From contig NW_025408677.1 in NCBI RefSeq assembly GCF_020360975.1, positions 2,232,001-2,296,000 of the forward strand: DNA of 64,000 bases. The letters run 5' to 3'. This DNA is from Hirsutella rhossiliensis. Its lineage: Eukaryota > Ascomycota > Sordariomycetes > Hypocreales > Ophiocordycipitaceae. Shown piece after piece: positions 21,040 to 33,213 of the stretch (positions are counted from its first letter, which is position 1; each line of letters begins with the position of its first letter). The notes beneath the pieces are model-generated. The model saw nothing but the letters and a program-made list of their open reading frames with translations. It was not told the origin of the DNA and did no database searches. A program made the position numbers and the translations under genes.

Positions 21040-22929
21040 TCAGATGTATCGCTTCCATCTTGCCCAACCCAAAATCAACGAACAAATCAGGATCATGCAA
21101 CCAATGATGCCGAAAAAAGGCTCCAGACGACCCCCCGATCCCTGGAACGGCACCGACACATTCATGCCGAAAACGCCGCTCACCAGGTTCAGCGGCACCA
21201 GGACCGAAGCAAGGAACGTGATCTTGCTCAGCACGCGGTTGGTGTCGGTACCCTGCGATATGCTGTTGATGGACAAGGTCGCCAGGTAGTTGCTGTGCGC
21301 CCGGGACAGCATCTTTTCGAAGTGTCCAAGGTTTGTTGCCATGGTCACGACGTGATCCTGGATGTCGCCGAGGTACATGCCGATGTCCATGTGCGGTGTC
21401 ACTTGATAGTTTTCGTTGCAGCGCTTTGTGAAACCGCGGAGCACGTCAGCCTTACCGCCCAGCAGCCGCAGCAGGGCCATGCAGTTTTTGCGAACTCGCC
21501 CTATTGACCGGAGAAACGAGCTCGAGTCATCCTGCCGCATAACAAAGACCTCGTCTTCGATGGCATCTGCTTCGAGCTCAATTGTCCGGATGACCGGGGC
21601 AAATGAGTCCACAATATTGTCGCTGAGTGGGTGATCCCGTTAGCCAGGGCGGTTGCAGCCTAGAGAGAGGCATGCAACCTACATCAAAGCATAGCAGATC
21701 CAGTCGCTGCTCAAAGAGACATATTCCTTCAGGGCCGTAATCCTCTTGCGGACCTGAGAAGCATGCGAGTTGGGAGCGAAGCTGAAGCTCAGAGTCCCCT
21801 CTCGAAAGACAAGCACGTAAATGTTGAATGGTTCATACTCAACCCCGTCGGGTTCCTCCACAACGTTGAAGGATCGAAAGCAGGCAAAGTAGTAGGAGGG
21901 AAACAGCTCAATCTTCTCGCGAGCCTCTTGAGTGATTATATCCTCAATCGTGAGAGGATGAACACCAAACGCCTTGCAGATCCCTTGGACCTCTTCCCTG
22001 GAGGCGCGATTAACGTTCAACCACCACACCCCATCCGCCTCGTCTTTGGGGAGCTCGAAGAGGCCGCGAATGTCCTCCCCGGGCAGGACAAGGTCGCCCA
22101 TCTCGGCAGCATGTATCGTCGACTCCCAGGCAGACGAGAAGAAGCCGAAACGATTGTTATCTATGGGGTTGGGTGTGTGTTTGGCGGTTGCTTCGGCGGT
22201 CCCTTTTTCGTTGGACACAGACCCTTCCGACGGCATGTCCACTATGTCTCCATCTATGGTTGCCAGTTGGGTTTTGCGAGCATCTGCGGACTGACCGCGC
22301 AAGTCCCCAAAGAGTTCCGAGGATGTTTGTCGATCGTCGACGTGGGCGGCTCGCTCCGCGTTGATGAAGTTCTCGAGATAGTCGAAGTCAATACGCAGCT
22401 CGTGGTTGCGGCGACCGTCTTGTAAAGGAAAGCAGACGTCTTCCTCGGCCTCTCTATCGGTCAAGAGGCTTCCAGCATCGTTATCTATGGTGCGGGGCTT
22501 GCTTCGATGGCTACGACGGCTGGAAACCGACACGGCTCGGCCCAAACCGTCTTCATGATCGCATTTGGGCTCGGAGAAGGACAAGTCGCGCTCCCGCCGG
22601 CGTGCTTGAGCAAAAGCCTTGACAGAGTTTGGAGGCGACAGTGACCGTGCATCGTTGACTGTCTCGACAGTCGGACGACGGCCATGGCGTGCGATGGCGG
22701 GAACTTCCAAAGCGTCTTCGTCGACGATGGCCTCTTCGAAATCGCGGACCCTAATGCCGGAAGTGTTTGACTCTGGCTCGACATGGCGGGTTCCGTACAG
22801 GGAATCGAAAGTGCCCCTGCGAGAGCGTTCTGTCCGCAGAGCGGGAGCCTGCTGATGACGATGGTCGTCGAGTTCGGGCACTGGGGCGTTGTACCCAGTG
22901 TTGGACATGATACCGCCGTGATCAGACAT
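21040..22929 (-). CDS. CorA-family magnesium transporter (Alr1/Mnr2 type)
   Basis: Two minus-strand exons, 22929-21683 and 21622-21040, give 609 aa. The first about 260 residues are a polar N-terminal extension rich in Ser, Arg and Asp. The CorA cytosolic domain follows (GVWWLNVNRASREEVQGIC, HPLTIEDI, YYFACFRSF). A long stalk helix leads to two C-terminal membrane helices with the YGMN-type selectivity motif present as FGMNV. The intron splits an Ile codon and restores LIDNIVDSFAPVIR. Known family role: magnesium uptake at the plasma membrane (Alr1) or release from the vacuole (Mnr2). The sequence does not say which, although the long basic N-terminal tail is found in both. A second in-frame ATG lies seven codons downstream. 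Confidence 0.92.
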
Positions 22930-24534
22930 GACGCAGGCTGAGCTTTGAAATATTCGAGTCGTTCATGGGATGTGTCGATACGATATGAAAGATTCCCGTC
23001 GGCGATGAGGGAGATTCTCGGACTGGCCGTACGAGGCAAGCAGCGGCCACTTAACGGAGGCAAGTCATAATTTATCGACAGAACGGTCGTCGGCTCGCAA
23101 AAGAAAGTATCTTGGCGCACCCGGCGCGGCAGAGACGCGCCGAGTGCTGAGTGGAAGCAAATCGCGGCGCGAGACCAGCGTGATGCGATAAATGGGGTGT
23201 CGAAGAACGGCCGGCGAGGATGTTGGCGAGGGGGCTTTTATCCTGTTAGTCAGTTTATGGAGGCTTCTTGTTGACTCCGCTGTAGACCCAGAAGCCGGGG
23301 CCGAAAGGCGAAGTAGAGGCTAGGACAGCAAGGGCGAGTTGAGCCAACTTGAAGGCTTTTTGGGACGTTGTAGGGAATGATTGGTGAGTAGGGGAGCGAC
23401 GAAAGGGTTCGGAAAGTCGCTCAGGAAGCCAGTTGAGAGGGCGTAGGCAACAGACGGAAGTCGAGAGAAGACTGAGTCCGAGTCGGCAGTCGAGCAAACA
23501 CCGAAGGGAAGACTCGAAGGGAAGGAAAAAGGACGGAGAAGGGGAGCAAGTTGGTTGACTCGAAGAAGCTGGTATGCCTGCAATATGCGAACCGGCCTCT
23601 TTGTGTAAAATGGTTGGGGAGAAAGTAGTCGGGTTTATGAAGTTGGGAAGCTTGGCTTGATGTTTTGCTTTACCAGTAGGAGTGTTTTTGTACGGAGCTC
23701 GGAGGGGAAATTTTCCTCGTACGTGCGGAGTGGGTTGCACAGTGTTGCTGCCCCCGCTCCCCGCTTCGCTGACTGTACTTCGTGTCTTAGTAAGCTACGG
23801 TGTGAGTGGCCGGTTGTTCCCAGCGCTCCGCTTCGACCTCGCCCGAGTACCGTGTACTTGTACCCGATTCACTGCTTACAGTAATGGACTGCTCGACTGA
23901 CTTTCTGGCTCGCCCGAATGCTGCCTCTGCCTGTTAGTTACCGTGCCGGGAGCCAGATAGGCATTGGTCTCGGGCAAATTAATACTCTTCCAAAAAACCC
24001 TAACCTTGGCGATAGAGGAAGAGTCTTTGAGAGGCAAGGCACCTAAGCGGGTCTTTTGCCCGATGCGGATTGCCTCGTCGCGGCTGGAGCTCAGCGTTGG
24101 ATTACGATAATCAATTCTCACCGCGTGCATTTTGTTGTTCCTTCAATGCGCCAAAGCATTACAAACGCCTACTTGCTGTGTGCAGTACTCCATTGTTACG
24201 GAAAGGTGAGATCTGGCGTAAAGACGTGGAAGCTTTCAATTGTCAAGCACTACAAGTGTTAGTGGAACAATTAGTACCCACTATAAACCTTATGTAACCA
24301 ATTCTGGGGAACACGTGAACGCGATGCTCGGGAGACCAACGACAAGGACACCTGTGCTCGTGGGTCCGTAGCCATTAGACGCCGACCATCCACCGACCAT
24401 CCACCGTCCAAACCGCCGACCACCATCGCTCCCCAACCCTGCCTTTCCCACGTTACGTACTGGTTCCGTCTTAGCATCACACAGAGTACCGAGGCGCATA
24501 GTACGCATTGGGCAAGCTCCGCGCCTTGCCCATC
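22930..24534. promoter_or_regulatory. Divergent promoter, CorA transporter / SPC1
   Basis: A 1.6-kb stretch without a convincing gene. The half near the transporter is pyrimidine-rich on that strand and may include its leader. A GTACGGAG word of the recurrent intergenic type lies near 23,691. Confidence 0.5.
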
Positions 24535-24941
24535 ATGGCTGAGGAGCTTCTCGATAAAATTCGCGATGTCGTCGACGGCCCCATTGTACGGCTCCAGAGC
24601 GCCTCTTGCCATCTATCACCCGGCACTTTACTGACGCTGTGCCTTCAGGATTTCGAGGGTCAGAGGCGCGCCGAGACCTTCGCAACGCTCTTGCTTGCCG
24701 TGTCTGGGGTAAAAAACCATTGCCCAAGCACCTGAATTCGTTGATTTCACCCTGCTAACTTGGCCCTCCAAAGCTGGTGGCATTCAACATCGGATACCAC
24801 TACCAAGACATTCAGAAGGCTGTTTATATCGGGTTAGGTGGTACCGTCCTGACATTCCTCCTTGTGGTGCCGCCTTGGCCATTCTACAATAAAAGTCCTG
24901 TCAAATGGCTGCCGGCCGGCGCAGGGTGGCAACAAGGCTAG
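24535..24941 (+). CDS. SPC1: Signal peptidase complex subunit 1 (SPC12 family)
   Basis: Three exons of 51, 60 and 168 bases (24535-24585, 24649-24708, 24774-24941), all in phase 0, give 92 aa. The N-terminus (DKIRDVVDGPIDFEGQRRAE) is the conserved SPC12 motif. Two membrane hairpin helices follow (FATLLLAVSGLVAFNIGYHY and a second from AVYIGLGG to VVPPWPFY). The tail ends NKSPVKWLP. Known role: non-catalytic subunit of the ER signal peptidase complex that sharpens discrimination between signal peptides and membrane segments. Each exon alone is too short to stand out as an ORF, and the gene is only seen once spliced. It converges with RBX1 across 127 bases. Confidence 0.92.
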
Positions 24942-25068
24942 ACTTTCCCAATAGAGGGTCTGCCGACAGGACCTGAGGCGGGACCGGTGATAACGCACGA
25001 TATCAAAATGTCGAGTCTTAGTGTGAATGGCCGCTCCCCGTCGCCTTGTTCGCGCAATTCGCGCAACC

Positions 25069-25587
<519 letters not shown>

Positions 25588-26860
25588 GCTGAACCAGCCG
25601 GTATCAAAACAGCGGGAGAGGGGCGAACGAGAGAATATAGCTGTGGAACGATTGCGGGCTGGCTGGGGCAAACGAAGCTGCCAGTTGAGCTAAATGACGG
25701 AGGTTCTGCGGCACCCGGGGCCTGCTTTCTGGGACGGTTAGCCGAGGCGTTCTTGATGCCATGCCCAGGAAGCAGGTATCCACGCAGACTCGAGCACGGA
25801 GGCGACGTACAGGTAGCGTCTGACACTCTGGCCACGCCGCGAAGCCGGTGATCCCCTCTTCAGTCCGAGCGTGCCACAGTTGCGTACTAGCTGGGGTGCT
25901 GGGGTTGCGAACTCTGTCTGCACTCACGCAGAGTATCTCGAGACTTGAACGGCGCCGTTGGATCAGGAATGGGCTTTTGGTTTGATGGGTGTCTGCACTC
26001 ACTGCGGTCGCAAGGGCTGGGAGCGACAGTTGCAGGAGAACAGGCTGCGTTGGCCGGACGGGTGCTCGCGCGTTTGGGCGAGAACCTCTGCGGCGGCACC
26101 AGAGAGGGGCAAACAAGATGTCGTAATTGCCAGGTACAGAATACCTGAATACCTACCTTACTTACCTAAGCCCCAGATGTCCAAGACACCCGCCTAGCGC
26201 CACCCGCCACCCGAGGCCCTGTTTGCCGGGTACGTGAGCGTGTGCAGGGAGGTACTTACTCCTGATTACAAGAGTTGGACCTGACGCTTCCGGTACAGGC
26301 GTGCCAAACAGCAAGGGCTCGCTCAATATTGGAAGCAGCCACCCGACCTTTTGGAATGCGACAAAGTTTGGCTGGCGCGTCGCCCGTTGGCTTCAAGGCG
26401 CTACTGAAAGCTCGTGCCGTCCGTCTAGCAGAGAGGGCGGGGGAGTCGGACCTCGCGACACCTGTAGACGCCTAACAAGATGCAGTACTGTAGGTCCCTC
26501 GTCGCATTAAATGGTTACCTGACCAAGGCGTGTATCCGCCTTACCTAATACGGGCTCGGTCACCCCTCAGGTCGGCCCACGCCCTGCCTCCAGCCTCCCA
26601 ACTCTCTCCTCCATTCACCCTCATTCTTCCCTTGGTCAACAAACAACCCCTCCTTCTACCACCGAGCTGACTGGGCCGCACAATGGGCACACAAAGCACG
26701 CCTTTCGCATCGCAAACTGCCTCTTCCTATAACCGCCAAATCGCCCTCCCGCCAACGCTTTCCTCAAGCCCTACCACCTTCCCTGATTGCTCGCCATCTG
26801 AGCAACCTCCCGACACCTCTCCCCCAAGCGCGCGCTCGGTGCCGCAGTCTCTGCATAGCT
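25588..26860. promoter_or_regulatory. Divergent promoter, RBX1 / Edc1-like gene
   Basis: About 1.3 kb. Frames over 25,600-26,120 on both strands are mutual shadows with no family likeness. A TACCTACCTTACTTACCTA run lies near 26,150. The last 120 bases before the next gene are C/T-rich. An ATG at 26,683 opens a 93-codon frame that overlaps the next start in another frame. Confidence 0.5.
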
Positions 26861-27991
26861 ATGGACGACATCTCATCGCAGCCCAAACTGACGCCCGCGC
26901 GCAGAAGACCTGGCCGAGGCGAGCCCCGACCGGGTGCCCGGAAGGCCTACGCTTCCGAAAATGACGTGGCTGCTCTCGAGTCCTCCCGCCGTCACAGGGC
27001 GCCGCAAACCCCCAGTAAGACATCCTCCGGATCGCCTGCGCCGGCCGACCCCGGTTCGATGAAATCAGGGCCCAAGCAGCGAAGCAGGAACAAGGCCAAG
27101 GCCAAGAATACGCCCGCGTCCCCCGACTCGATCCAGCGCGATCGCCAGACTCCTCCTTATCGCTCCGAGTCCTTGAGGCCTTCCACTGGCATTGCGTTTG
27201 CTGGCGCCACCTTCCACGCCTCTCCGGCTCCTTCAGCATTGCCAATTCCCAGCTTTCACGCCAAACCTTCCGCCGGCACCCCCGTCCACTCGTCGACAAG
27301 AGACGTAGTGCAGGAGCCTTCACCACCTGCCACCGACACTGACGCACCCACTCCGTTTCGTCCCGCCTCTGTTCCCAGGACGCATGAGTCTCCGCTCGAT
27401 TTCATGTTTCGTGCGCATCGGGAGGAGAAGGAAAGACAATGCCGTGGTGGAGGAGTGGCTGGGCAGAGCACGACGTTCTCAAACCCGACTTCTCCGCAGC
27501 CTCCTTCGCAACCAGATCCTTGCGTTTCCCCGAGTCTTTCAGGTATCTCCCAGTCCCGACGCACAAACCCCAGACCGCCGTCGCGTGGCATCGAACCTTC
27601 TGAGCTGCACAGTCCTTCGGGTCTGCCGATGGGTCCGGCCTTCTCAACGCCCTACCAGGAACGCATCCGAGCTGCGCGCTCCAACGCATCTCGGCCCCGT
27701 TTTAACCAAGCTCGAGAGGAGCAATCACATGCAGCTGCTCTACCGACAGATGATCCTACTGAAGCCTTGAAAAAGTTCCTGTTCGGCAGCAACTCAACCC
27801 CATGCCCGGCTACCCACAAGGCCCCGGCTGCCCCTGCTCCGGCCGTCCAGATCGATGCCGGCAGCTACACGTCGCAATTATCGGCAGCCGAGCCCGGTCA
27901 CCCGGGCTTGTCCCAGTCCAACGACATTCAAGCCATGGAGAAAGACCTCCGGCGAATTTTGAAGTTGGATTTGACGTCGAATTCTTCTTAG
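26861..27991 (+). CDS. Edc1/PNRC-like mRNA decapping activator (disordered)
   Basis: A single open frame of 376 aa, almost wholly Pro/Ser/Arg-rich and predicted to be disordered. The diagnostic piece is FAGATFHASPAPSALPIPSF at residues 113-132. It has the layout of the Edc1/PNRC short linear motif: a YAG-type activation box followed by an LPxP element that binds the Dcp1 EVH1 domain. Other likely conserved islands are NYASEND-like KAYASEND near residue 30, ESPLDFMFRAHREEKERQ near 176-193 and a C-terminal helix MEKDLRRILKLDL. Known role of the motif class: stimulates Dcp2 cap cleavage in the cytoplasm. The first motif residue is Phe instead of the usual Tyr. The ATG at 26861 gives the expected start; a 43-base intron joining the upstream 26,683 frame is possible but less likely. 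Confidence 0.68.
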   Translation: MDDISSQPKLTPARRRPGRGEPRPGARKAYASENDVAALESSRRHRAPQTPSKTSSGSPAPADPGSMKSGPKQRSRNKAKAKNTPASPDSIQRDRQTPPYRSESLRPSTGIAFAGATFHASPAPSALPIPSFHAKPSAGTPVHSSTRDVVQEPSPPATDTDAPTPFRPASVPRTHESPLDFMFRAHREEKERQCRGGGVAGQSTTFSNPTSPQPPSQPDPCVSPSLSGISQSRRTNPRPPSRGIEPSELHSPSGLPMGPAFSTPYQERIRAARSNASRPRFNQAREEQSHAAALPTDDPTEALKKFLFGSNSTPCPATHKAPAAPAPAVQIDAGSYTSQLSAAEPGHPGLSQSNDIQAMEKDLRRILKLDLTSNSS

Positions 27992-28683
27992 CCAAGCCCG
28001 ATGGCTTACTTACTTCGGGATTGCGAATACACACCTCTCTTTCGCTCATTGGTATTGGTGGCGAAACTTGGAACTCGTCTGTTCTATGCTTTCTGGGACG
28101 CGGCACTGCAGAAAGCTGGACATTGTTTAGGATGGGCTCTAGTTGGGTTATGTATTGATCGTTGAGGCGTTCGTGATCAGCCTAGCTTGGTGTCGCGCGG
28201 TCTTGGCACTGGGCCTCGTTAGGTGGATTTGCATTTGAACTAGGTGTCAAGGCTGTTTAAAGGCATTTGGATCCCCATGTTCTTTGATGTGCGGCTTGTG
28301 TCAAAGTGGGGGGGGTTAGCATTTGACGGCTGGTTAAGTCCTCGCTTATTTCTCCCAACGATACCCGGTGGTCTAGGCGAGCACAGAGCGCAGGCGAGTT
28401 CAAGCACGAATAAATATGTACAGGAGTAGAACGAGGCCCCTGTATTGTGGGTTGATGTGGTATATTGGCAATGTCAACTTGCGAGCAGAATGAGTTCCCA
28501 ACCATCTCCCTTGGTGTAGCTGCACGACAAGCTCAGAGTGCCTCAACGCCTTGCCGCCGCGTACGAACCCTTCTGATATACTATTCCATCCCGTGCCTCA
28601 AAGCTTGCGGTTTCTTTGCGAGCCATGTCACATATCGGCACGTTGGGCGACTCACCATTTCTCGAATGATTCACAAGGGTCTC
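27992..28683. other. Convergent 3' region
   Basis: About 690 bases between the Edc1-like gene and the FAD oxidoreductase, whose stops face each other. No gene is seen. Confidence 0.6.
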
Positions 28684-30436
28684 TCATTTGGCGGCTTTGG
28701 ATCCATGCCGCCGCCGTTCCTCCCGGGAGAACACCTTGCCATGCGAGAGCAGGAGATATTTGGCAAAGAAATCTTGGGCAAAGTCGTCGAGCTTAACGTA
28801 GTCGGCGCCCAGACGGTACGCGGCCGCAATACCACTGACACAGGCCAGCTCGTGCATGTTCTGAACTCCCGCATTAGCGCTTCCATCTCGGGGGCCGTTG
28901 CGGACTTAAAGACACGAAAGCAACTAACAACGAGGGTCCAAGATCCTGCAAAAGAGGTGCGGTTTTTCCCGTTCAAAAACATCATGCCAGGGACGACGCG
29001 AATGTAGTGCTGCCATCTATGTCCAAGCTGGTGCCACCAGTTCTTCTTGATGATTTTGGTCTCGTCAATCTCGTCGATTGTCCACAAGTGCCTCAGGTTG
29101 TTGTCGAGGAATATTGTCTGATAGACTGGCTCGAAGCTTTCAGCGGCGTTCGAGTTGGCCCTCTTCAGCTGGTGCTGGTAGTTGCTGCAGTTGAATGACA
29201 TCTCGATCAGTCGCGGGTCGTGCTCGTACGAGAACGTAAAGTACATGGGCCGGAAGCCGCCAGACGAGCCCCCGCTTCCCGCGTCTTCAGCCTTGGCGAA
29301 GGCAATCTGCTGCTTTTGAAAGTCCGATGTTGGCTCTGCGCAGAGGTCAGGCTTGAAGGCCGTCTCGTATTGTTTCTCGAAGTATTTCTGGTCCGTGTGG
29401 GTAACGGTAATATCATCGTAGAAGACGGCACCGCCCAGAACCAGCTTCTCGCGCCATGTAGCTTGCTTCCCCAGGATCCGGAGGCTGTCGTCAGCCAGTG
29501 TACACATGACCATTTCCTCATAATCTTCTTCCGTTGCGGTGCTCGTGGTAATATCCTTGACACAGAGCTTGACTCCTTCGTCTGATCTTGACAGCACTTC
29601 CGATACCTCTGTGTCGGTTCGGATGGTGACCCCCTTGCTCTCCAAATGCTGCCTCCACGTGCGATAGAACTCATGGAGGTGATCAAAGGTGAACATTGAG
29701 GGCAGGTTGGGCAAGAGGGTGACGGGGTCGTAGTCCCAGAGCTTCATGTTGGGGTCGTTAAAGAGGCGCTCGACAATAGCCGAGGGGACATGAGGAGTCT
29801 GGTTGCCGGTGCCCAGGAAGAGAGCGATGAGGGGGTATACCATTTTGTCGCCGAAGTCCTTACTGAAGAAGAAGAGGCGCAGCATGATAGATATGGGCAC
29901 GAGGCCCAGGACGGGCATGGTCCATTTAATCACCTTGAGGAAGAAACCAAACTTGTTGACATCGTTTGAGTAGCGCCGCACGAGCTTGCTGGGGAAGACG
30001 TTTGTCCAGAAGCCCGTCTCGCCCTTGCCAAAGGCAACCTGCAGCTGGACCTCCTGGGGCGGGTAGCCCTGTAGGCGGAAGAAGTTGAAGGTGTGCTTGA
30101 AGATCTGGCGAATGCGTTTCTCAGCACACGGTGAGCGTTGATCCCATTGCTCGAGTTTGACTGACCTGCGACCCGCCTTGGACGCCGTTGTTCATCCACG
30201 GTGCACCGAACTGCTGCTCGCTCAGCGGGATCGAGGTTGCCTGTCCGCCCACAACGTCGCTCCTCTCCAGCAAGGTCACCTTGAATTTACTAGGATGATT
30301 AGCCAGAGTCGCGGCGCAGGACTGGGAGCCATGTTAGCATGGCTCTTCACGCAGAGCACAGGCAAATTACCATGCCGGCGGCACCTCCGCCAACAATGAC
30401 GACGTGTCTCGTCTTGCCATCGGTCGGGGGAACCAT
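28684..30436 (-). CDS. FAD-dependent oxidoreductase, amine-oxidase-like fold
   Basis: Four minus-strand exons, 30436-30371, 30321-30166, 30104-28929 and 28860-28684, give 524 aa. The N-terminal FAD dinucleotide-binding motif is clear: HVVIVGGGAAGM, then an acidic strand end LLERSDVVGGQA. This is the arrangement of the NAD(P)-binding-8 / flavin amine oxidase group, similar to COG2907-type predicted dehydrogenases. A hydrophobic stretch (MPVLGLVPISIMLRLFFF) could sit on a membrane. Conserved-looking C-terminal pieces are NGKNRTSFAGSWTLVNMHELA and GIAAAYRLGADY, the usual second FAD contact near the end of such enzymes. The substrate is unknown to me. Exon 3 start uses the CGCCAG acceptor; an alternative 12 bases upstream would add KRIRQ-like residues in the same frame. 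It shares a 519-bp divergent promoter with TDP1. Confidence 0.82.
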
Positions 30437-30955
30437 GGCTTCAAAGCCGATCCGAACTTTGACAATGATGCCAATGAATGTTTGTTTGCGCGATCAAGCT
30501 GCGGCATAACCAGAGAGGCAGGCGAACTCCATCACCGTTGTGGTCTGCAGAGTCGAGGACAGGACGAGGTCTACGGGCTATGGCTTTTCGGCGAGTAGTA
30601 CCGATTGAGCGGATGATATCGAGGACGTCATAGATGATTCCATGGTCCAACCACCGGCACTTGTCCCATGACCCGGGTACCCTATAGCGCGCAAGCGCCT
30701 TGTCTCTCCTTGCAATTTCTCCTCACCAGGTAACTTAGATACGCTGGAGGCGCAGGCGCGTTTATCTTCTCAGTACTGAGGGCACGTGCGAGGATTGCTG
30801 CCACTTCAGTACCGACGTCACGCCCCTCTCACGTGAGCCCGCGCCAAGGTCCAGGCTTGCGACAACCCGCGTTGTTCACGACACGCGTTTGCGTCGCAGC
30901 AATCCGCCCATCGATTCCGCCAGTTCCCACAGCCGGAAGCCGCGACCAGTCCATC
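30437..30955. promoter_or_regulatory. Divergent promoter, FAD oxidoreductase / TDP1
   Basis: A 519-bp shared upstream region. Two CACGTGNG-like words (GCACGTGCG near 30,781 and TCACGTGAG near 30,830) are E-box-type sites and could bind bHLH factors; this is inferred from the word alone. Confidence 0.45.
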
Positions 30956-33213
30956 ATGGCTGAACCTGACCCAGCCTCTCCTGGCCTCGGCAGTGATGCG
31001 GACGATGACGAGGCGCTCCGAGCGGCCATTGCCTTGTCGTTGCAGGATCAGCAACAGGACTCGATATCACTGGCAACCAAGCCAGCGCACCAAGACCCGC
31101 AGCAATCAGAAACGGCCTTTAGTCTGCTCTCCCTCAATCGAAGGAAGATGGAGGAGGAACGGCTAGCGAGAATGGCCAGAAAACGGGCCAGGTCTCCCTC
31201 GGACGACGAGGTGGTCGAGGTGCCGCCACCCAGGAAAAAGTCGATACCTGCGCCGAGTCATCTCAATGCAACATGCACAGATTCCATGTTGCCATACCCC
31301 AATGGCACGGTCAAGCGGACCTGGGTTCGTGGCTATCCTCGGACCGGTGACGACATCAAGATTGAGGAGGTGCTGCAGAAGGACAAGCTGCTGCTGGCCA
31401 TGCTGTCGTCGTACCAGTGGGACGACGACTGGATATTGTCAAAGGTCGACACGACCAAGACCAGACTTCTTCTCGCGGCCTTTGCATCAGACGACCGACA
31501 GGTAGGTCTCTCACCGGCCCTGCAAAACTGGATGACGGCTTCTTCTCAAGGGGGGACTGCCGTGTTTGATCAAACTCTAATCCACAATCGACAGAAAGAG
31601 GCGATGCGGGCCAATGTGCCACCGCATATAAGGTTTTGCTTCCCGCGGATGCATGGTCCTGGGTCTATGCATTCCAAGCTGCAGATTCTAAAGTTTGCTC
31701 ATTACCTCCGCGTCGTCGTGCCCACGGGAAACCTTGTACCCTACGACTGGGGGGAAACAGGTGTCATGGAAAACGTCGGCATGCCCACCGCCACTGGCCC
31801 ATCCGTCAGCTCGCGGCCGTCACGCGCTAACTCCCGCGTGCGCAGATGGTGTTTCTAATTGATCTACCACGGCTGGACAAGGCCGAGGATCACAAGCCTA
31901 CCACATTCAGCCTTGAGCTCCAGCATTTCCTACGAGCCATGGGGGTTGAGGAGAAAATGGTCGATAGTCTCTCCGGCTACGACTTTTCAAAGACGGCCAG
32001 TCTTGGGTTCGTCCATACCAGGTCAGTCGCCCCAAGCTGAAAGACGTCTTCTCATCCGTCAAGCTCACAGGGCCTAGGCCAGGCGGACACATGGACGAGT
32101 CCCTCAAGCGAGTCGGTCTGTGGCAACCACCACGAATGGTGCGGCACTGTGGCTGACAGCCGGCCCAGGATATTGTGGATTGGGAGCCACCGTGGCCGCG
32201 CTGGGGTTGGCAACTACGGTGCCCATTGAAGTTGACGTAGCGGCACGTGCTTCCGACAGTCTCGGAAAGGGCCCCGTGCTAATGTCGGGAATCAGTGCGC
32301 CTCTCTCGGATCCATTAAGTGCGATCTCGTTGAGGCCATGTACAACGCCTGCCAGGGTGAGTAGCGGTCCATGCATGGCTGCGTACTAGCGACAGCCCAG
32401 AATTCCCTCCCTGCAGAAAAACAAAAAGGAGGGGGTGACGGGGGAGGGGAGCGAGGCGGCGAGCTGGCTGACATGGTCCAGGGGATGATGGCATGAAGGA
32501 ATACACCGAGAGGACAAGTCGCAAGCCTCGCGACAAGCATCCAGGGCCATCTCAGCTGCTCAAGGACCGATTTCGCATATACTTTCCAGCAAACCAGACA
32601 GTATGCGACAGCCGGGGCGGCAAGGCGGTAGGTGGCCAGCATCGGGTGAGGTGGCGCGTCTATAGGCTAATTTGGACATGGGGCGTGACGCACAGGCTGC
32701 GGGTACCATTTGCGTGCAAGCAAAGTGGTGGCGCTCACCAGACTTCCCGACTGAGCTGGTGCGTGATTGCGTCAACACGAGGGAGGGGCTTCTCATGCAC
32801 AGCAAGGTCATCTTCGTGCGCAAGGCCGAGGGAAGCACTGCGAATCCGCATTCGCATTCGAATCCGTGGGCGGGTTGGGCATACGTGGGGAGCGCCAACC
32901 TGTCCGAAAGCGCCTGGTGAGTCGGGTTTTGTCCGTCCGTACTGGCGGACCGCGAAAGGATTTGCACACGACGACGCTGACGGACCATGGCCTGCACGAT
33001 AGGGGTCGGCTGGTCAAGGACAAGAAGTCGGGCAAGGCCAAGATGAGCTGCCGCAACTGGGAGTGCGGCGTGCTGGTGCCAGTTCACCGGAGCAGCAACC
33101 AAGGGAGCAACGCAGGCGACCTGGGCGTTTTTCAGGGCACGGTACCCATCCCGATGCAGGTTCCGGGTCGAGCGTACCGATCGGATGAGGAGCCGTTCTA
33201 CGATGGCGCCTGA
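30956..33213 (+). CDS. TDP1: Tyrosyl-DNA phosphodiesterase 1 with N-terminal UIM
   Basis: Nine exons: 30956-31501, 31595-31774, 31846-32021, 32078-32115, 32169-32236, 32296-32356, 32482-32627, 32696-32916 and 33003-33213, giving 548 aa. Both phospholipase-D-like HxK motifs are intact: MHSKLQILKF (H208, K210) followed by the VVPTGNLVPYDW stretch, and LLMHSKVIFVRK (H440, K442) followed by YVGSANLSESAWG. These pairs perform the two-step removal of tyrosyl peptides (trapped topoisomerase I) from DNA 3' ends in the nucleus. Residues 17-31 (DDDEALRAAIALSLQ) look like a ubiquitin-interacting motif. Internal exons are as short as 38 bases and intron 4 is only 53 bases. The donor after exon 2 (GTCGGC) is weak, but phase and the MVFLIDLPRL continuation support it. 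Confidence 0.93.
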
